A stretch of 64,000 nt of DNA, from contig JAEHOE010000169.1 in the NCBI GenBank assembly GCA_016858145.1, positions 170,041 through 234,040 of the forward strand, read 5' to 3'. Both the position numbers and the translations under genes were made by a program. This DNA is from Edaphochlamys debaryana (taxonomy: Eukaryota; Chlorophyta; Chlorophyceae; Chlamydomonadales). The notes below the pieces were generated by a model that had not been told where the DNA came from, made no database searches, and saw nothing but the letters and a program-made list of their open reading frames with translations. This document shows positions 1 to 10,875 of this stretch, one piece after another (the first letter of the stretch is position 1; the number at the start of each line of letters is the position of its first letter).

Positions 1-2081
1 CCGGTGTCAGCAGCTGCTCCAGGGCCTGCCGCTCCTCGGCCCGCTCCTCCTCCGCCCCGTCCAGGCGGGAGCCGCCAAAGTCCAGCAGCATGACCCTGGC
101 CCCGCCCTCCCCCTCCACCCCCTCGCCCTCCCCCTGCTCCCCCACCTCCACCTGCCCCTGCCCGCCCCCCTCGCCCGCCGGTACCCGCAGCAGGTTGCTC
201 AGCCGCACGTCCCCGTGCAGGAAGCCTCCGCAGGCCGCGTACGCCGCGTCCAGCGCCCGCAGCGCCGCGCCCCTCACCGCCGGGGCGCAGCGCTCGGACT
301 CGTCAAGCTCGGACAGCGGCCGGGCCCCGGGCACCTCCCGCAGCGCCAGGAAGCGCATGACCTGCCGCAGCGTGCCGTGCGCCAGGACCTGCGGCGGGGC
401 ACCGGGGCCGGGACCGGGAGGTGGGGGGGCAAGGGGGCAAGGGAGGCGCTGCCCAGCATGTGGGGAAGGAGTGGGGGGGAGGAGCGAGTGACCGCCAGCG
501 CACCCACCCCAGCGCAGAGTGACGAGCCCCATGTAAGCCCCCTGCAAGCACCGCAATACTTCGGAGCTGCGGCGCGCTGCCCAGCAAGAGGATCATCTCC
601 GGCATGCGTGCGTGTGTGTTGGGTAACGAGGAAACCGTAAGGCGTACGCAAGCAGAAAGCCCGGCGAGACCGTGCGTGTGTGTGTGTTGGTGTGTGCATG
701 CAAGCGACGCACCAAGACGACCCCTGTAGTAGATGCGTCTTAAAAGGCAGGTCTAGACTTGACAGGAACCCCACTCTCGTGCGTCATCGCCTCCGTATCC
801 TTGAGGCGGGGACCGTGTCTGCTAAAACCCCTGTCCAGCCCCACCCCCCAGCCCTCGCCCCCAGCCCCACCTGCGGCACCACGTCCCCCTGCAGCGAGGC
901 CAGGGCCTGGTACGCCCGCACCTCCCGGCCGTAGGCTTCAAACTGGTTCCCCAGCACGGTGTAGACTTTGATGATGGCCGGCGCTCCGTCGCAGGTGCCG
1001 CGGAAGACGACCCCGTCGCGGCCCTGCGAGGGACATACATCAGGGATGGAGCTAGCGCCTGGCTTGGCGGAGAGCAGAACGCGCGTGCTGGTTGGGTCGG
1101 GAGCGCGGCCGTGCGTAACCTGACCGCACCTGACCCGCCTCGGACCCAAACCGCAGCACCACGTGCCCCGGCTCGGCCACAGGTGGGCTTGCGTCGCGCC
1201 TGCTGCGCCGGCGGACGACGCTCCCCCCGGCACGCCCAGAGCGGCTTCCGACGCCAGCGCCGCTTTCCCCAGCAGGAGAGTCGCCCGTGCTCTGCCCGCT
1301 GGCGCGGTCGTCCTTGCCGCTAGGCGCTGCTCTTGGCCGCTGCATGGGGCTCGCGTGCCTCAGCAGCGCCTGGTGTTGGAGCCAGGCCAGCGCACGTAGC
1401 ACCGTCAGGGGTCCCGCACAGTCCGCCCGGATGGGGTTCGACAGGTGGATGACGTCGCCTTCGAGGGGCACGTGCACGAGCCAGAACGCGTTCCAGCATG
1501 TGATGAATCCGTAGCAGCAGCCGCACGTCTTCAGAAAGGTGTAGATCTGCGGGCCGAAGGCAGGACAAGGCAGCGCGCGCGCATTGTGGGCAACACAGCA
1601 TTGTAGCCCCCACAGCAGGCAGCCAAAGTGCCAAGCCGAGGTCGCCCCACCCCTGCCTCACCCCCCGCCCCTCCTCACGCTCACCTGCTTGACGGAGGCA
1701 TGCACCCTGGCCCCGGAGCCAGACAGCAGGTCCACGGCTTGGCCCCCCTGCCAGAGGACGGAGACCCTCTCGACCTTCCCAATGACCAGTGGCTGCCCCA
1801 ACTGGTCCACCAGCGCCAGGGCCGCTGTGCGCTGCCGCCCACCGCTGTCCGAAGAGCCCGTGTCTGCGCTAGCGCCGTCAGCTCCATCAGCGGAAGGTGC
1901 CGGTAGCTCTCGAGCGCTGCTGTCCCTTAGCGTTGCCGAGGCAAAGGTGCTTGGGGGCTCGATGCGCCACTTCGGGGACCCCTCGAGACCGAGCAGGTTC
2001 GCGTGGGCCTGGGCCAGCGGCTCGATGCCATCTTGGCACAGCCTTATGAATATGAGGCCATGAAGTTGTGCCGCCGACTCC
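1..2081 (-). CDS. Kinase-like protein with upstream nuclease-like module, C-terminus off the left edge (partial)
   Basis: Exons read from 1685-~2081, 1130-1546, 871-1023 and 1-388; the three junctions are in phase with GT-AG borders. The last two exons carry a protein-kinase fold: a Gly-rich turn (GRDGVVFRG), the ATP-binding Lys in PAIIKVY, a helix-C Glu in GREVRAYQAL, a catalytic loop HGDVRLSNLL (Asp and Asn present, HRD Arg absent) and DFGGS. The segment before it (IYTFLKTCGCCYGFITCWN) resembles the restriction-endonuclease-like module that precedes the kinase in Crinkler-type nuclease-kinase proteins; this is my inference from pattern only and I could not place its catalytic acidic residues. 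Between the modules is a low-complexity Ser/Gly/Arg linker. The start is not established: the 5' end given is a candidate acceptor, and an N-terminal exon may lie further upstream. The kinase C-lobe lies beyond base 1. Activity is possible because Lys, Asp, Asn and DFG are all kept. Confidence 0.6.
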
Positions 2082-2904
2082 CTGCCGGTGACATCGTCCG
2101 CCTCAACCCCGCACCACGGTCTGCGGGGCCGTATCGGGTTGTGGGGAAGCAAGGCAGGAGGGTGCCGATGGCGGCCGGCGGGTGGTTACCGGACAGGAGG
2201 GTGCAGGTGGCGGGCGAGTACCTGCTGCGCCGCAACAGCGACCGCCCCAACTGGACGCCCAAGGCCTCCAAGCAGGCCTACGACTGGAAGCAGTGGGGCC
2301 TGGCGGGCAACGCGGAGCTGAGCGTGGCGGGGGCGCTGGAGCTGGAGCTGGAGCAATGAGCTGAGGGGCTGCATCCGGGGGGGCTGCTGAGGGGAGCTGA
2401 GATGGCTGAGGCGGCTGAGGGTCCGCAAGTGCCACCCCTCGTGTAAGGTAACGCAGTACTCCCAGTAACCCAGTACTCCATACTGTACGACTGTACGGCA
2501 GTCACCGGACGCCTACGGAGAACGTCCCCGTGCCCGGGCACACCGGCCGGTGGGATCCTCAGCCCGGGGAACCAGGCAGGGTGGTGGAGCTACCGTCGCC
2601 GACTCTGAGCCGGATTGGACGCGAGGCCCCGCAAGGTGTCGCTCATGCCTCACCGCTGCACTTCGCGCGAAAAGCCCAGAGCAAGCGACGCCACAGCCTT
2701 GCGCCGATGTCCAGCCTCGCCCAAAACCATCGCCAGAGGAGCCAAAGCGCCGCAGCGATTCTCATGACTTCGTCGTTGTCTAATCTCTGCGTCACTAGTT
2801 GTCCTGCGACTCCGCTCCCAGGCTCCCCTGGGGTCGACGCGCGGTTCAACGTCGGACGCTCCCGAATCCCCCTCCCGCGATGGCAGTCGTCCTGGGGACA
2901 GGAC
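2082..2904. other. Unassigned stretch upstream of the kinase-like gene
   Basis: No convincing gene. It probably holds intron or 5' sequence of the kinase-like gene. A cluster of short TACGAC/TACGGC words near 2475-2500 resembles the motif-rich intron at 24683-25462. Confidence 0.4.
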
Positions 2905-2948
2905 CGTGAGCGGGAGGCTGGGGGCGCGGGGTCCTCTGCGTGCGGCTG

Positions 2949-2953
2949 TTACA
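2949..2953 (-). terminator. Candidate poly(A) signal in the clathrin copy
   Basis: TGTAA on the minus strand, the usual green-algal polyadenylation motif, at the same relative position as the one after the intact clathrin gene (8444-8448). It sits just inside the edge of the duplicated block. Confidence 0.4.
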
Positions 2954-3509
2954 GCCCTCAGTGCATCTCCTCGATCGTGCCCTGCCCTCATCCACGACAT
3001 CGTCCTACCTACTCGCGCCTCCCCGGCGGCCCCTCCTGGGTCCTGGCCCCTCAGCGCAGCTCTCGCCCGGCCGGCCATCCAACACCGCCATGCGTCCCAC
3101 CCGCCCGTGGCCCGGGGGCTCCAAAGCCCGCGCCCATCCGCCTTCAAGCCATGCAAGAAACCAGCAGTACAGCCCCCGCCCGCCTCCGCAAGCGCCCAGC
3201 CCCTCTTAGGCCCCACTCATCGAGGGCTCTCGAACCCTCCTCCCCAACTCACAGAAACGGACCCGTGCTCGCGCCGCCGCAGTCCGCGCCCATACCTTCC
3301 CCCCAAACCCTGTACGCCACCCTGCAACCCGCCCGCCCCCGGTCCGTGCTCTCCACAGCCGCCCTCGCCCAGGCCTGTCCTCATAAGTAATCCCGTGCGC
3401 CGGACTCACGCCTCGACCCGTCCTCTCCGCGCTGCCAACTTGCACCCCCCGTTCCCTGCAGCCCTCTTTCCAGCCCCTAAGCGTTCAGCGCGCCACAGCT
3501 CCCTCCCGC

Positions 3510-4821
3510 TCAGTACTGCCCGCCGAAGTGCCCGCCGTACGCGGGCGCGGCACCGAACGGCGCGCCGCCGGGGGCGCCGCCGAAGCCGCCCGTGTGCCCG
3601 GCGTGCGCGTCGGGCCCGCCGTAGCCCCCGCCGGGCCCGCCCGGGCCCACCATGTTGGGCGCCGGCAGCGCCAGCGGCATGAGCGTGGCGTATGCGTTGC
3701 GCTGCGCCTCCTGGTTGCGCTGCGCCTGCTGCGCCTGCTCCTTCTCCTTCTGCTGCTCCTTGCGCTCGGACATGAGCAGGTCCACCTTGCCCACGTACTC
3801 CTTGAGCATCTGGGGGAGGGGGTGGAGAGGGTTGAGAGGAAGGGTGTGTTGGTGCAGAGGGCGCAAGTCGGCACAGGAAGCGGTATGCTGCCGTCCGAGC
3901 CACGTGTCTCTCGCGCCCCTTGGCCCCCCTCACCGCAGCAGCTCCTCCGCCAGCTCCGCCTCCCCGCTCTGCGCCGTGGTCTCCATGGCGTCCCGGAACA
4001 GCCCGTCCGCCTGCGCCAGCTCCACGGCGCGCCGCCACTTCTGGTTTTGCTTGTACAGCATGGCCACCAGGCGCCGGAACTCGATGAGCTCGTGCTTCTC
4101 CAGCTTAGTGGCCAGGCCCAGCTGGGGTGGGGAGGGGGGTAAGAGGAGGGAGGAGGGAGAGGGAAAGGAGGGTCAACAGGTGAGGGGAGGGGCGAGGGGT
4201 GGGGGCGGGAGGAGGGCAGGGCAGGCCAGGGAGCTGGGCTCGGTGGATGTCGTTCGGGCTGCGTGTGTGTGGTGGGCTTGGTGATGGATGCCGTCAGACT
4301 TGGTGGTAGAAAGGGTTTCGGCAGGGCCCGGGGGCCGTACGACAAAGTGGCAGATAGTGTTTTTCCATCATCGGCATCATGCTGTGTGGTTGTAGTGCAG
4401 GCAGCGGACCGTGCAATGAGGGCGGGTGTGGTTGGGGCGTGGGCGCGCTAACCAGTCCCCAGACTAGGAATCCCAACCTCGCCCCCGTCCGCCTCCGCCC
4501 CCACCTGGTCGAAGTTGTCGTAGGTGGAGATGGAGTGCTTGAGGCCCTCGAAGTCCTCCTCCTCGATCAGCAGCCCGTTGATGGCCTCGTTCACCTCGGC
4601 GTGGTTGGACTTCTGCGGGGGAAGGGGCGGGGGCGCACGCAGGCACGGGCTCAGGCGCCGCGTCTCGCCCGTCCACCCACGGACCTTTCCGCCACCACCA
4701 CCACGAAGGCGACTGACTCCCCATTCCCCGGCCGCGCCTGCGCCCCCGCCCCCCTTACCCTCTCCTCCACGGCCCCCACCTGCACCCCCAGCAGGTAGTC
4801 CTTGATGAGCGGCAGCCGGTT
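3510..4821 (-). pseudogene. Partial clathrin heavy chain 3' copy, broken
   Basis: It contains exon 31 truncated to its last 42 bases (4780-4821, encoding [14 protein letters not shown]), exon 32 (4505-4612), exon 33 (3934-4121) and the terminal exon 35 (3510-3809), all with intact splice sites. Exon 34 is absent. Exon 33 ends in phase 2 and exon 35 begins in phase 0, so direct splicing would shift the frame and lose the native C-terminus. There is no N-terminal propeller, no start and no clathrin promoter. The encoded tail in exon 35 is identical in protein sequence to the intact gene, with silent base changes. The simplest reading is a non-functional duplicate. An assembly artefact is less likely, given the scattered substitutions and the clean internal loss. 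Confidence 0.88.
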
Positions 4822-6637
4822 ACGATGAGGATCATGTTCGCGTATATGTTGATTAACGTGTCAGGGCTCTGTTGGCGTGCGCCCACCAAGCCCCCACCGC
4901 CACCGCCCCCACCACGCTCATCATGATGCGGAAGCAGATGACGGGTGAGATGAAGCGGTCCTTCAGTCGAGGTGATGGTGCGACAGCAGCGGCGCCTGCA
5001 AGTCGCCATGTTGCACACGCTGCACTGGGCCTGGGCGATATGCCGCAGCGAAGTGCCCAAAAAGCGCGAAGAACAAGCTGCCGTCGCCTGCAGTTACGCA
5101 AGCAAGCGACAACACTTCAGGCCTCTAATACTGCACTACTACTGCTCAGTTCAGTGACGCACCTTCTCGGTTTAGGAGGGGAGCCGTGCTCTGGTCGGCA
5201 GTGCCTGCAACACGCATGCAGGGACGTGGAAAGGAGCAGTTAGTTAACAGAACAGAAAGCCTTACCTGAGTTGGTTATGAGGGTGCTGTCTGCGGGTTGG
5301 CGCGGGCTGTGCGGGGTGGTTGCGGGCAAGGGGTGACTGCGGGCGTGTCGGGATCTGATCCTGCGTCCCCCTCCCCTTCCTCGTTACCCTCCTGCCCAAG
5401 CTCAAGTGTACGTTGCTGTTCCTGCGTTTCTTGCGAGGAGCGTGCCCCGCCCACCCCTGTGACGTCCGGCAGCATAATAAACCACGTCCGAGCCAGAGGC
5501 TGGTTTATCTCTCTCTATGATAGTCCGCGGCAGGAGGATGCGACAGACACGGCGCCGAGCCCGTACTAAAGTCACTGCCTGGGGCCTAGGCCCGCGCCGC
5601 AGCCCATGCCCACACCGCGCCCGCACCCCATGCCCGAGCGCCCCGCCCACCGAGCCCACCATATGCCTACAGCTAGCGCGCATGGAAACTGTCGCGCTGT
5701 CCAAGCGAGCTCCCTGGGGCGGATGTTAACCGCCCCTTGTCGCCTGTCACAGCTCCTAGCACCCCAACGAACCTCCTACGGAAGTCGTCGAGCCTGCAGT
5801 CAGCCCAGCAGCCGCACGCCAACGCGAGCTTTCGGCGTTGCACTGCTGCCGCAACAGGATAGCCTTCGTCGTGTCGCACGAGGAAGGCTCTGCCCGTTCC
5901 AAACTAATCGAGTAACGGCGTTTACCCAAACCCGAAACGGTCCCCCCAAATTTGATCCCCTTCCCACGATCGACAAGGCCCCTGCGACGCAGAGGTTGGT
6001 CTCCCAGCTCTCCATGTTGGGAGCCCCATGGATGAGCCCCCCTGACCCGTGCCCAATTGGTGCCGATCAGAGGAACCAACAACCAATCAACAGCAACAAC
6101 TAAACATCAACCCTTGCCGCTTGTGCCGTGTGCAGTGCGTGCTCAACGCTTTGCGTGGTTTTCGCCTGTTGGTGAGCCCTGCAAACTTGGCATGGAATCT
6201 CCCTAATGTCTGGACAAAGCAGCCCGAAGACATGGCAGTCCGCCGCGCCGCCAGCGCCCAGCGCCGCCGAGCGTCGGACCCCACCCACCCACCCCCATCC
6301 AGACACAAGAAACCATTCCGTGGCCCCACCCTCCGGCCATAGATGCCGCTCCACGTCCGAGCCCTCGCCCCAAAGTTTACCGGCTCCTGTCGCGCTCTCC
6401 TTGCCCAGGCCAGTCGCCGCGCCTGCAAATTGCCGAGCGGCCGGGGGGCACTGCAGATCAGCAAGTTGGCTTGCCGCGCTGCGCACGGCACGGAGCACCG
6501 CACAGAGCCCGCGAGCGCTTTCATTACATGCATGCGGGCGTCGCAACGATACTGGAAAACGGAAGGGCAGTTCGATAGCGGCACCACAACCCCGGGCGGT
6601 GGGAAGGGTTTGGGCGTCAACAGGGTCCTGAACACAC
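4822..6637. other. Intergenic, no gene seen
   Basis: Only short overlapping open frames with no recognisable domain, no codon-bias contrast between strands and no consistent splice structure. The break with clathrin homology at 4821 is the right edge of duplication copy A. Confidence 0.5.
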
Positions 6638-6855
6638 CTGTGCTTGCCTGCCAGCAGCAGCGCCTTGCGCGTGCTCAAGAGCGGTAGGCCGAGGCTTATA
6701 ATGTCAGCATCGTCCAGCGCAAAGAACGCTTCGCGCTTGTTTGCGGCCGAAAATGCTTCCCTGTCCAGCGCATCGTAGCACAGCTTCTTCTCCTCGTCGT
6801 CCAGGTCATCACAACCATAAATGAAGGCGCGAAGGTCCCACTTCGCCGTCGACAT
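6638..6855 (-). CDS. Orphan first exon, hypothetical protein
   Basis: An ATG at 6853-6855 opens a non-repetitive, charged frame of about 72 codons (MSTAKWDLRAFIYGCDDLDD, then a helical stretch ending ...SLGLPLLSTRKALLLAGKHR). It closes at a good donor (CACAG, then GTGTGT). The acidic, amphipathic composition is unlike the random Pro/Arg-rich frames around it, and it resembles a small SAM-like helical N-terminal domain, though I cannot name it. No downstream exon is evident before the clathrin copy at 4821. It may be the start of the kinase-like gene on the same strand, separated from it by the duplication, or of a decayed gene. Confidence 0.45.
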
Positions 6856-8399
6856 TGGGCTTGGGCTGACGCGCTGGGCCACCTTCGGACGAGACGAGAA
6901 TGTCCGCTACAAGGGGGCTGCAGGCAACTCGTGTTCGTGGTAGGCCAGCTGGAAAAGGCTGTGCAAAGGTCCGGCTGGATGGCTCAATCGCCAAGTTTCA
7001 CCCGCGCAGCACACCTGCGCCCTGCCCCCGGCGGAGGGCGGACTGCATTGGGCCGTTTTCCAATAGGCTTAACCGTCGCACTTTAGGGGCCTAAATGACC
7101 ATGAGTGGGAAGGAGGCCTACTTTAGGCGTCTTTAGGTCAGTTTAGCGGCATTTAGGCGCGTGTCACTTTAAGAGGGGACGAGTTGTGTTTTTCGCCGTG
7201 GCAGCATCCCACGCCGTAATAGTAAACACTTAGGCAGTATTTAAAGCTTTCCTTTGGCCTCAGCAGGTCGAGCGGCAGTGAGGCTTAGTTTGAGGTCGCG
7301 ATTCTGAAGGCTGGGCCAGGGCCAGCCTACAGCCTGCCCAGCACCGTTTAGGCCCAAATTTGATTCCTGTAGATAAGGCTATGCGCACAATCCACACTGG
7401 TGAAGGATATCTCGCTGGGGGCGCCTTTTTTGCAGTCGCCGACTCGCGCATGTCGCTGCGTTCGCAAGTTGCCTCGCGCTGTGTCTGACATGTCCCTGCT
7501 GCTTGACATTACAGAGAAGCCTTGTCAGGGGATCACACGCTACGTTTGCCTCACTCCTGCGCTCCCCGGTCCGGCTGCCCTAGCTAGAGCGGTTGTGAAT
7601 CCGCTGGTCCCTAAAGCTCAAGTTAGACGCAAGGGCCACTTTAGTGGAGGGGATAAAGTGGGCACGGTAACTTGACTGGAAATTGGCCCACTGATCGGTC
7701 CCCTCAACATGTTGGCAAGGCAGTCGCACCAGCTCGCAATCGGTTCGATAGGTATGAAACATATTGAAGCTAAGAGAGAGGTAGTTTCGACAAGTTTGGG
7801 TGCGGCTGTTGCAAGGATGGCTGTGGTGCCGACTTCGGTCAAACCTCGCCGGCCAAGCCCGGACCGAGCGCGATGTTGATATCTTACCTCCTGCAACTCA
7901 GATCCGTCGAGGAGGAAGGACGGGCAACACTTTGTCGCCCGTCGGCGTGGAAATCTGTTTCGCCCCGCGTCCATCCTCGGCCCCCTGTCCCCCCGAAGCT
8001 TCGCGCGGAGCGCGCCACCCAGCCCCGCGCGTTGCACCGTGCCTGCACGGATACACCGCTGCCCAGCCATCCTAGGGCTCAGCCCACTTTCCAACTCCGA
8101 GGAAGCTGACACCCATCTTGTCCTCCGCTCCGCTCGGAGGCTTTCAAGGCGGTTAGGGTCCCGACTGTCGAGCGGCAAACGTCGGCTGTAATTTATAATG
8201 TGGCTCCTTCTATCTGGAGAGCGGGCGGAGCTCGACGAAAGGGCCGCAGCGGGCCCAGCGCCCCCCGCCATTGCCTATCGCTCTGAACTCCCCGCTCTTC
8301 CCTGTACCTGTACGCGCTAACCAGTATCGCATCCTGTATCCTATCCAGCGACCACAACAATTGAAAGGGAACAAGATCAGCGCGAGGTGCGCTGGCAAC
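6856..8399. other. Intergenic, lower GC, no gene supported
   Basis: Less GC-rich than the surroundings. A long open frame on the minus strand (7618-8271) has no recognisable domain, no splice context and a composition typical of random sequence, so it is not called. It holds the phased TTTAG cluster listed separately. Confidence 0.45.
7082..7158. repeat. TTTAGG-like cluster with 10-bp spacing
   Basis: TTTAGG or TTTAGC occurs at 7082, 7122, 7132, 7142 and 7152; the last four are exactly 10 bp apart, one helical turn. Similar to a degenerate plant/algal telomere unit, but the filler bases differ, so it is not a true telomeric tract. Confidence 0.5.
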
Positions 8400-10875
8400 C
8401 GTGAGCGGGGGGTTGGAGACACGGATTCCTCTGCGTGCGGCTGTTACAGCCCGCAGTGCATCTCCTCGATCGAACCCAGCCCTCATCCACGAAATCGTCC
8501 TACCTACTCGCGCCTCCCCGGCGGCCCCTCCTGGGTCCTGGCCCCTCAGCGCAGCTCTCGCCCGGCCGGCCATCCAACACCGCCATGCGTCCCACCCGCC
8601 CGCGGCCCGGGGGCTCCAAAGCCCGCGCCCATCCGCCTTCAAGCCATGCAAGAAACCAGCAGTACAGCCCCCGCCCGCCTCCGCAAGCGCCCAGCCCCTC
8701 TTAGGCCCCACTCATCGAGGGCTCTCGAACCCTCCTCCTCCTCCTCCTCACAGAAACGGACCCGTGCTCGCGCCGCCGCAGTCCGCGCCCATACCTTCCC
8801 CCCAAACCCTGTACGCCACCCTGCAACCCGCCCGCCCCCGGTCCGTGCACTCCACAGCCGCCCTCGCCCAGGCCTGTCCTCATAACTAAGCCCGTGCGCC
8901 GGACTCACGCCTCGACCCGTCCTCTCCGCGCTGCTAACTTGCACCCCCCGTTCCCTGCAGCCCTCTTTCCAGCCCCTAAGAGCTCAGCGCGCCACAGCTC
9001 CCTCCCGCTCAGTACTGCCCGCCGAAGTGCCCGCCGTACGCGGGCGCGGCACCGAACGGCGCGCCGCCGGGCGCGCCACCAAAGCCGCCCGTGTGCCCGG
9101 CGTGCGCGTCGGGCCCGCCGTAGCCCCCGCCGGGCCCGCCCGGGCCCACCATGTTGGGCGCCGGCAGCGCCAGCGGCATGAGCGTGGCGTATGCGTTGCG
9201 CTGCGCCTCCTGGTTGCGCTGTGCCTGCTGCGCCTGCTCCTTCTCCTTCTGCTGCTCCTTGCGCTCGGACATGAGCAGGTCCACCTTGCCCACGTACTCC
9301 TTGAGCATCTGGGGATGGAGCAGGGGGAAGGGCGCAAGGGACAGGGAAAAGGAGCGGGTGGGGTGGGGCTTGGGCGTCGAAGTGGAGAGGGAAGGGGCAG
9401 GGCTGAGGAGAAGATCGCCCTCGCCCAGCACGTGTCGGCTAGAGGCATACCGTATTTACGCAAGCGAGGAAACGGGCAGGGCTGCGAAAACGACAGCGCA
9501 ACCCGCGTCAGCTGGAGGGTCAAGCCCCGCGCAGGCGCCCGCACCTGGATCATGTATGGCATGGAGAAGTCGTTGAGACCGTTCATCCAGGACAGCTCGA
9601 GGACTACGTCGGGGCGCAGCAGGTCGTAGCAGGTGTAGAGGCAGGCGGCGAAGCACTCCTTCTCGCCCTTGTCGATGAAGTACCTGAGGGGAGGGGAAGG
9701 AGAGTACGTGTCCCTCAGTCATTAGGTCGCTCGGTGTGAAGCGCGCCTCAGCACACCGCCGCCACCACCAAACAGCGACCGGCCAAAAGCCGCCTGCCGC
9801 ATCCTTCCCTGCTTTCTCCCGCCCCTTGGCCCCCCTCACCGCAGCAGCTCCTCCGCCAGCTCCGCCTCCCCGCTCTGCGCCGTGGTCTCCATGGCGTCCC
9901 GGAACAGCCCGTCCGCCTGCGCCAGCTCCACGGCGCGGCGCCACTTCTGGTTCTGCTTGTACAGCATGGCCGCCAGGCGCCGGAACTCGATGAGCTCGTG
10001 CTTCTCCAGCTTGGAGGCCAGGCCCAGCTGGTGTGGGGTGGGGGTGGAAGAGGGGGAGGGGGGGCGAGGGGCAGGTGAGGGTCAGGAGGTGGAGGTGAGG
10101 GCGCGGGGTGGGGGCCGGGAGGAGGGCAAAGCAGGCCGGGGAGCTGGGCTCGGTGGGTGTCGTTCGGGCTGCGTGTGTGTGGTGGGCTTGGTGATGGATG
10201 CCGTCAGACTTGGTGGTAGAAAGGGTTTCGGCAGGGCCCGAGGGCCGTACGACACAGTAGCAGATAGTGTTTTTCCATCATCGGCATCTGTCATGCTGAG
10301 TGGTTGTAGTGCAGGTAGCGAACCGTGCAATGAGGGCGGCTGTGTTTGGCGCGTGGGCGCGCTAACCAGTCCCCAAACTAGGAATCCCCACCTCGCTCCC
10401 CCTCCCGCCTCCGCCCCCACCTGGTCGAAGTTGTCGTAGGTGGAGATGGAGTGCTTGAGGCCCTCGAAGTCCTCCTCCTCGATCAGCAGCCCGTTGATGG
10501 CCTCGTTCACCTCGGCGTGGTTGGACTTCTGCGGGGGAAGGGGTGGGGTGCAGCCGGGGGGTCAGGCGCCACCACACCAAAGCGACTGACTCCAGCCACT
10601 GGCCACTGCCCCCCCAGCTTCCGAGACACGATCACGCCCGCGCCGGGCCCCTTCTCCCTCTTCCCCAGCCACGCCTGCGCACGGGCAGGTTGTAGAAGAC
10701 CGGCATCCCCGGCCCCCTACCGTATTCCCCCCCTGCCAGGCGGCGGGTTTGCTGGGCGGTTTCGAGCGGGCCTACGGCCCTGACCGCCTATAGCATTTCA
10801 GTGCCCTGCCCCCCCACACACCCCGCCCCCCACCTGCACCCCCAGCAGGTAGTCCTTGATGAGCGGCAGCTGGTT
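8400..10875. repeat. Segmental duplication, copy B (intact clathrin 3' end)
   Basis: Parental copy of the block at 2905-4821: 3' flank, exons 35, 34, 33 and 32, and the last 42 bases of exon 31. A (CTC)n run near 8731-8748 interrupts the flank only in this copy. Confidence 0.92.
8444..8448 (-). terminator. Candidate poly(A) signal of the clathrin gene
   Basis: TGTAA on the minus strand about 560 bases after the stop codon. It is conserved in the duplicate. Confidence 0.45.

Larger units (their letters stand above)
2905..4821. repeat. Segmental duplication, copy A (end of the clathrin gene)
   Basis: Near-identical to 8400-10875 over the clathrin 3' flank (about 605 bp after the stop codon) and the last exons and introns. 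Similarity starts abruptly at about 2905/8400 and stops inside clathrin exon 31 at 4821/10875. Copy A is about 0.56 kb shorter because a block containing exon 34 and part of the exon 31-32 intron is missing. Most exon differences are silent or single substitutions, so the duplication is fairly recent. Confidence 0.92.

Noticed and set aside
2003..2359. 118-codon plus-strand frame ending in an acidic tail
   Set aside because: It overlaps the better-supported minus-strand exon of the kinase-like gene, and no domain or splice context supports it.
3510..4821. Second functional clathrin gene
   Set aside because: It lacks exons 1-30, most of 31 and all of 34, and the remaining junction breaks phase.
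7082..7158. Interstitial telomere array
   Set aside because: Only partial TTTAGG words with variable filler bases; reported as a phased motif instead.
7618..8271. 217-codon minus-strand open frame
   Set aside because: No recognisable domain, random-like composition and no conserved start; long open frames are common in GC-rich DNA.
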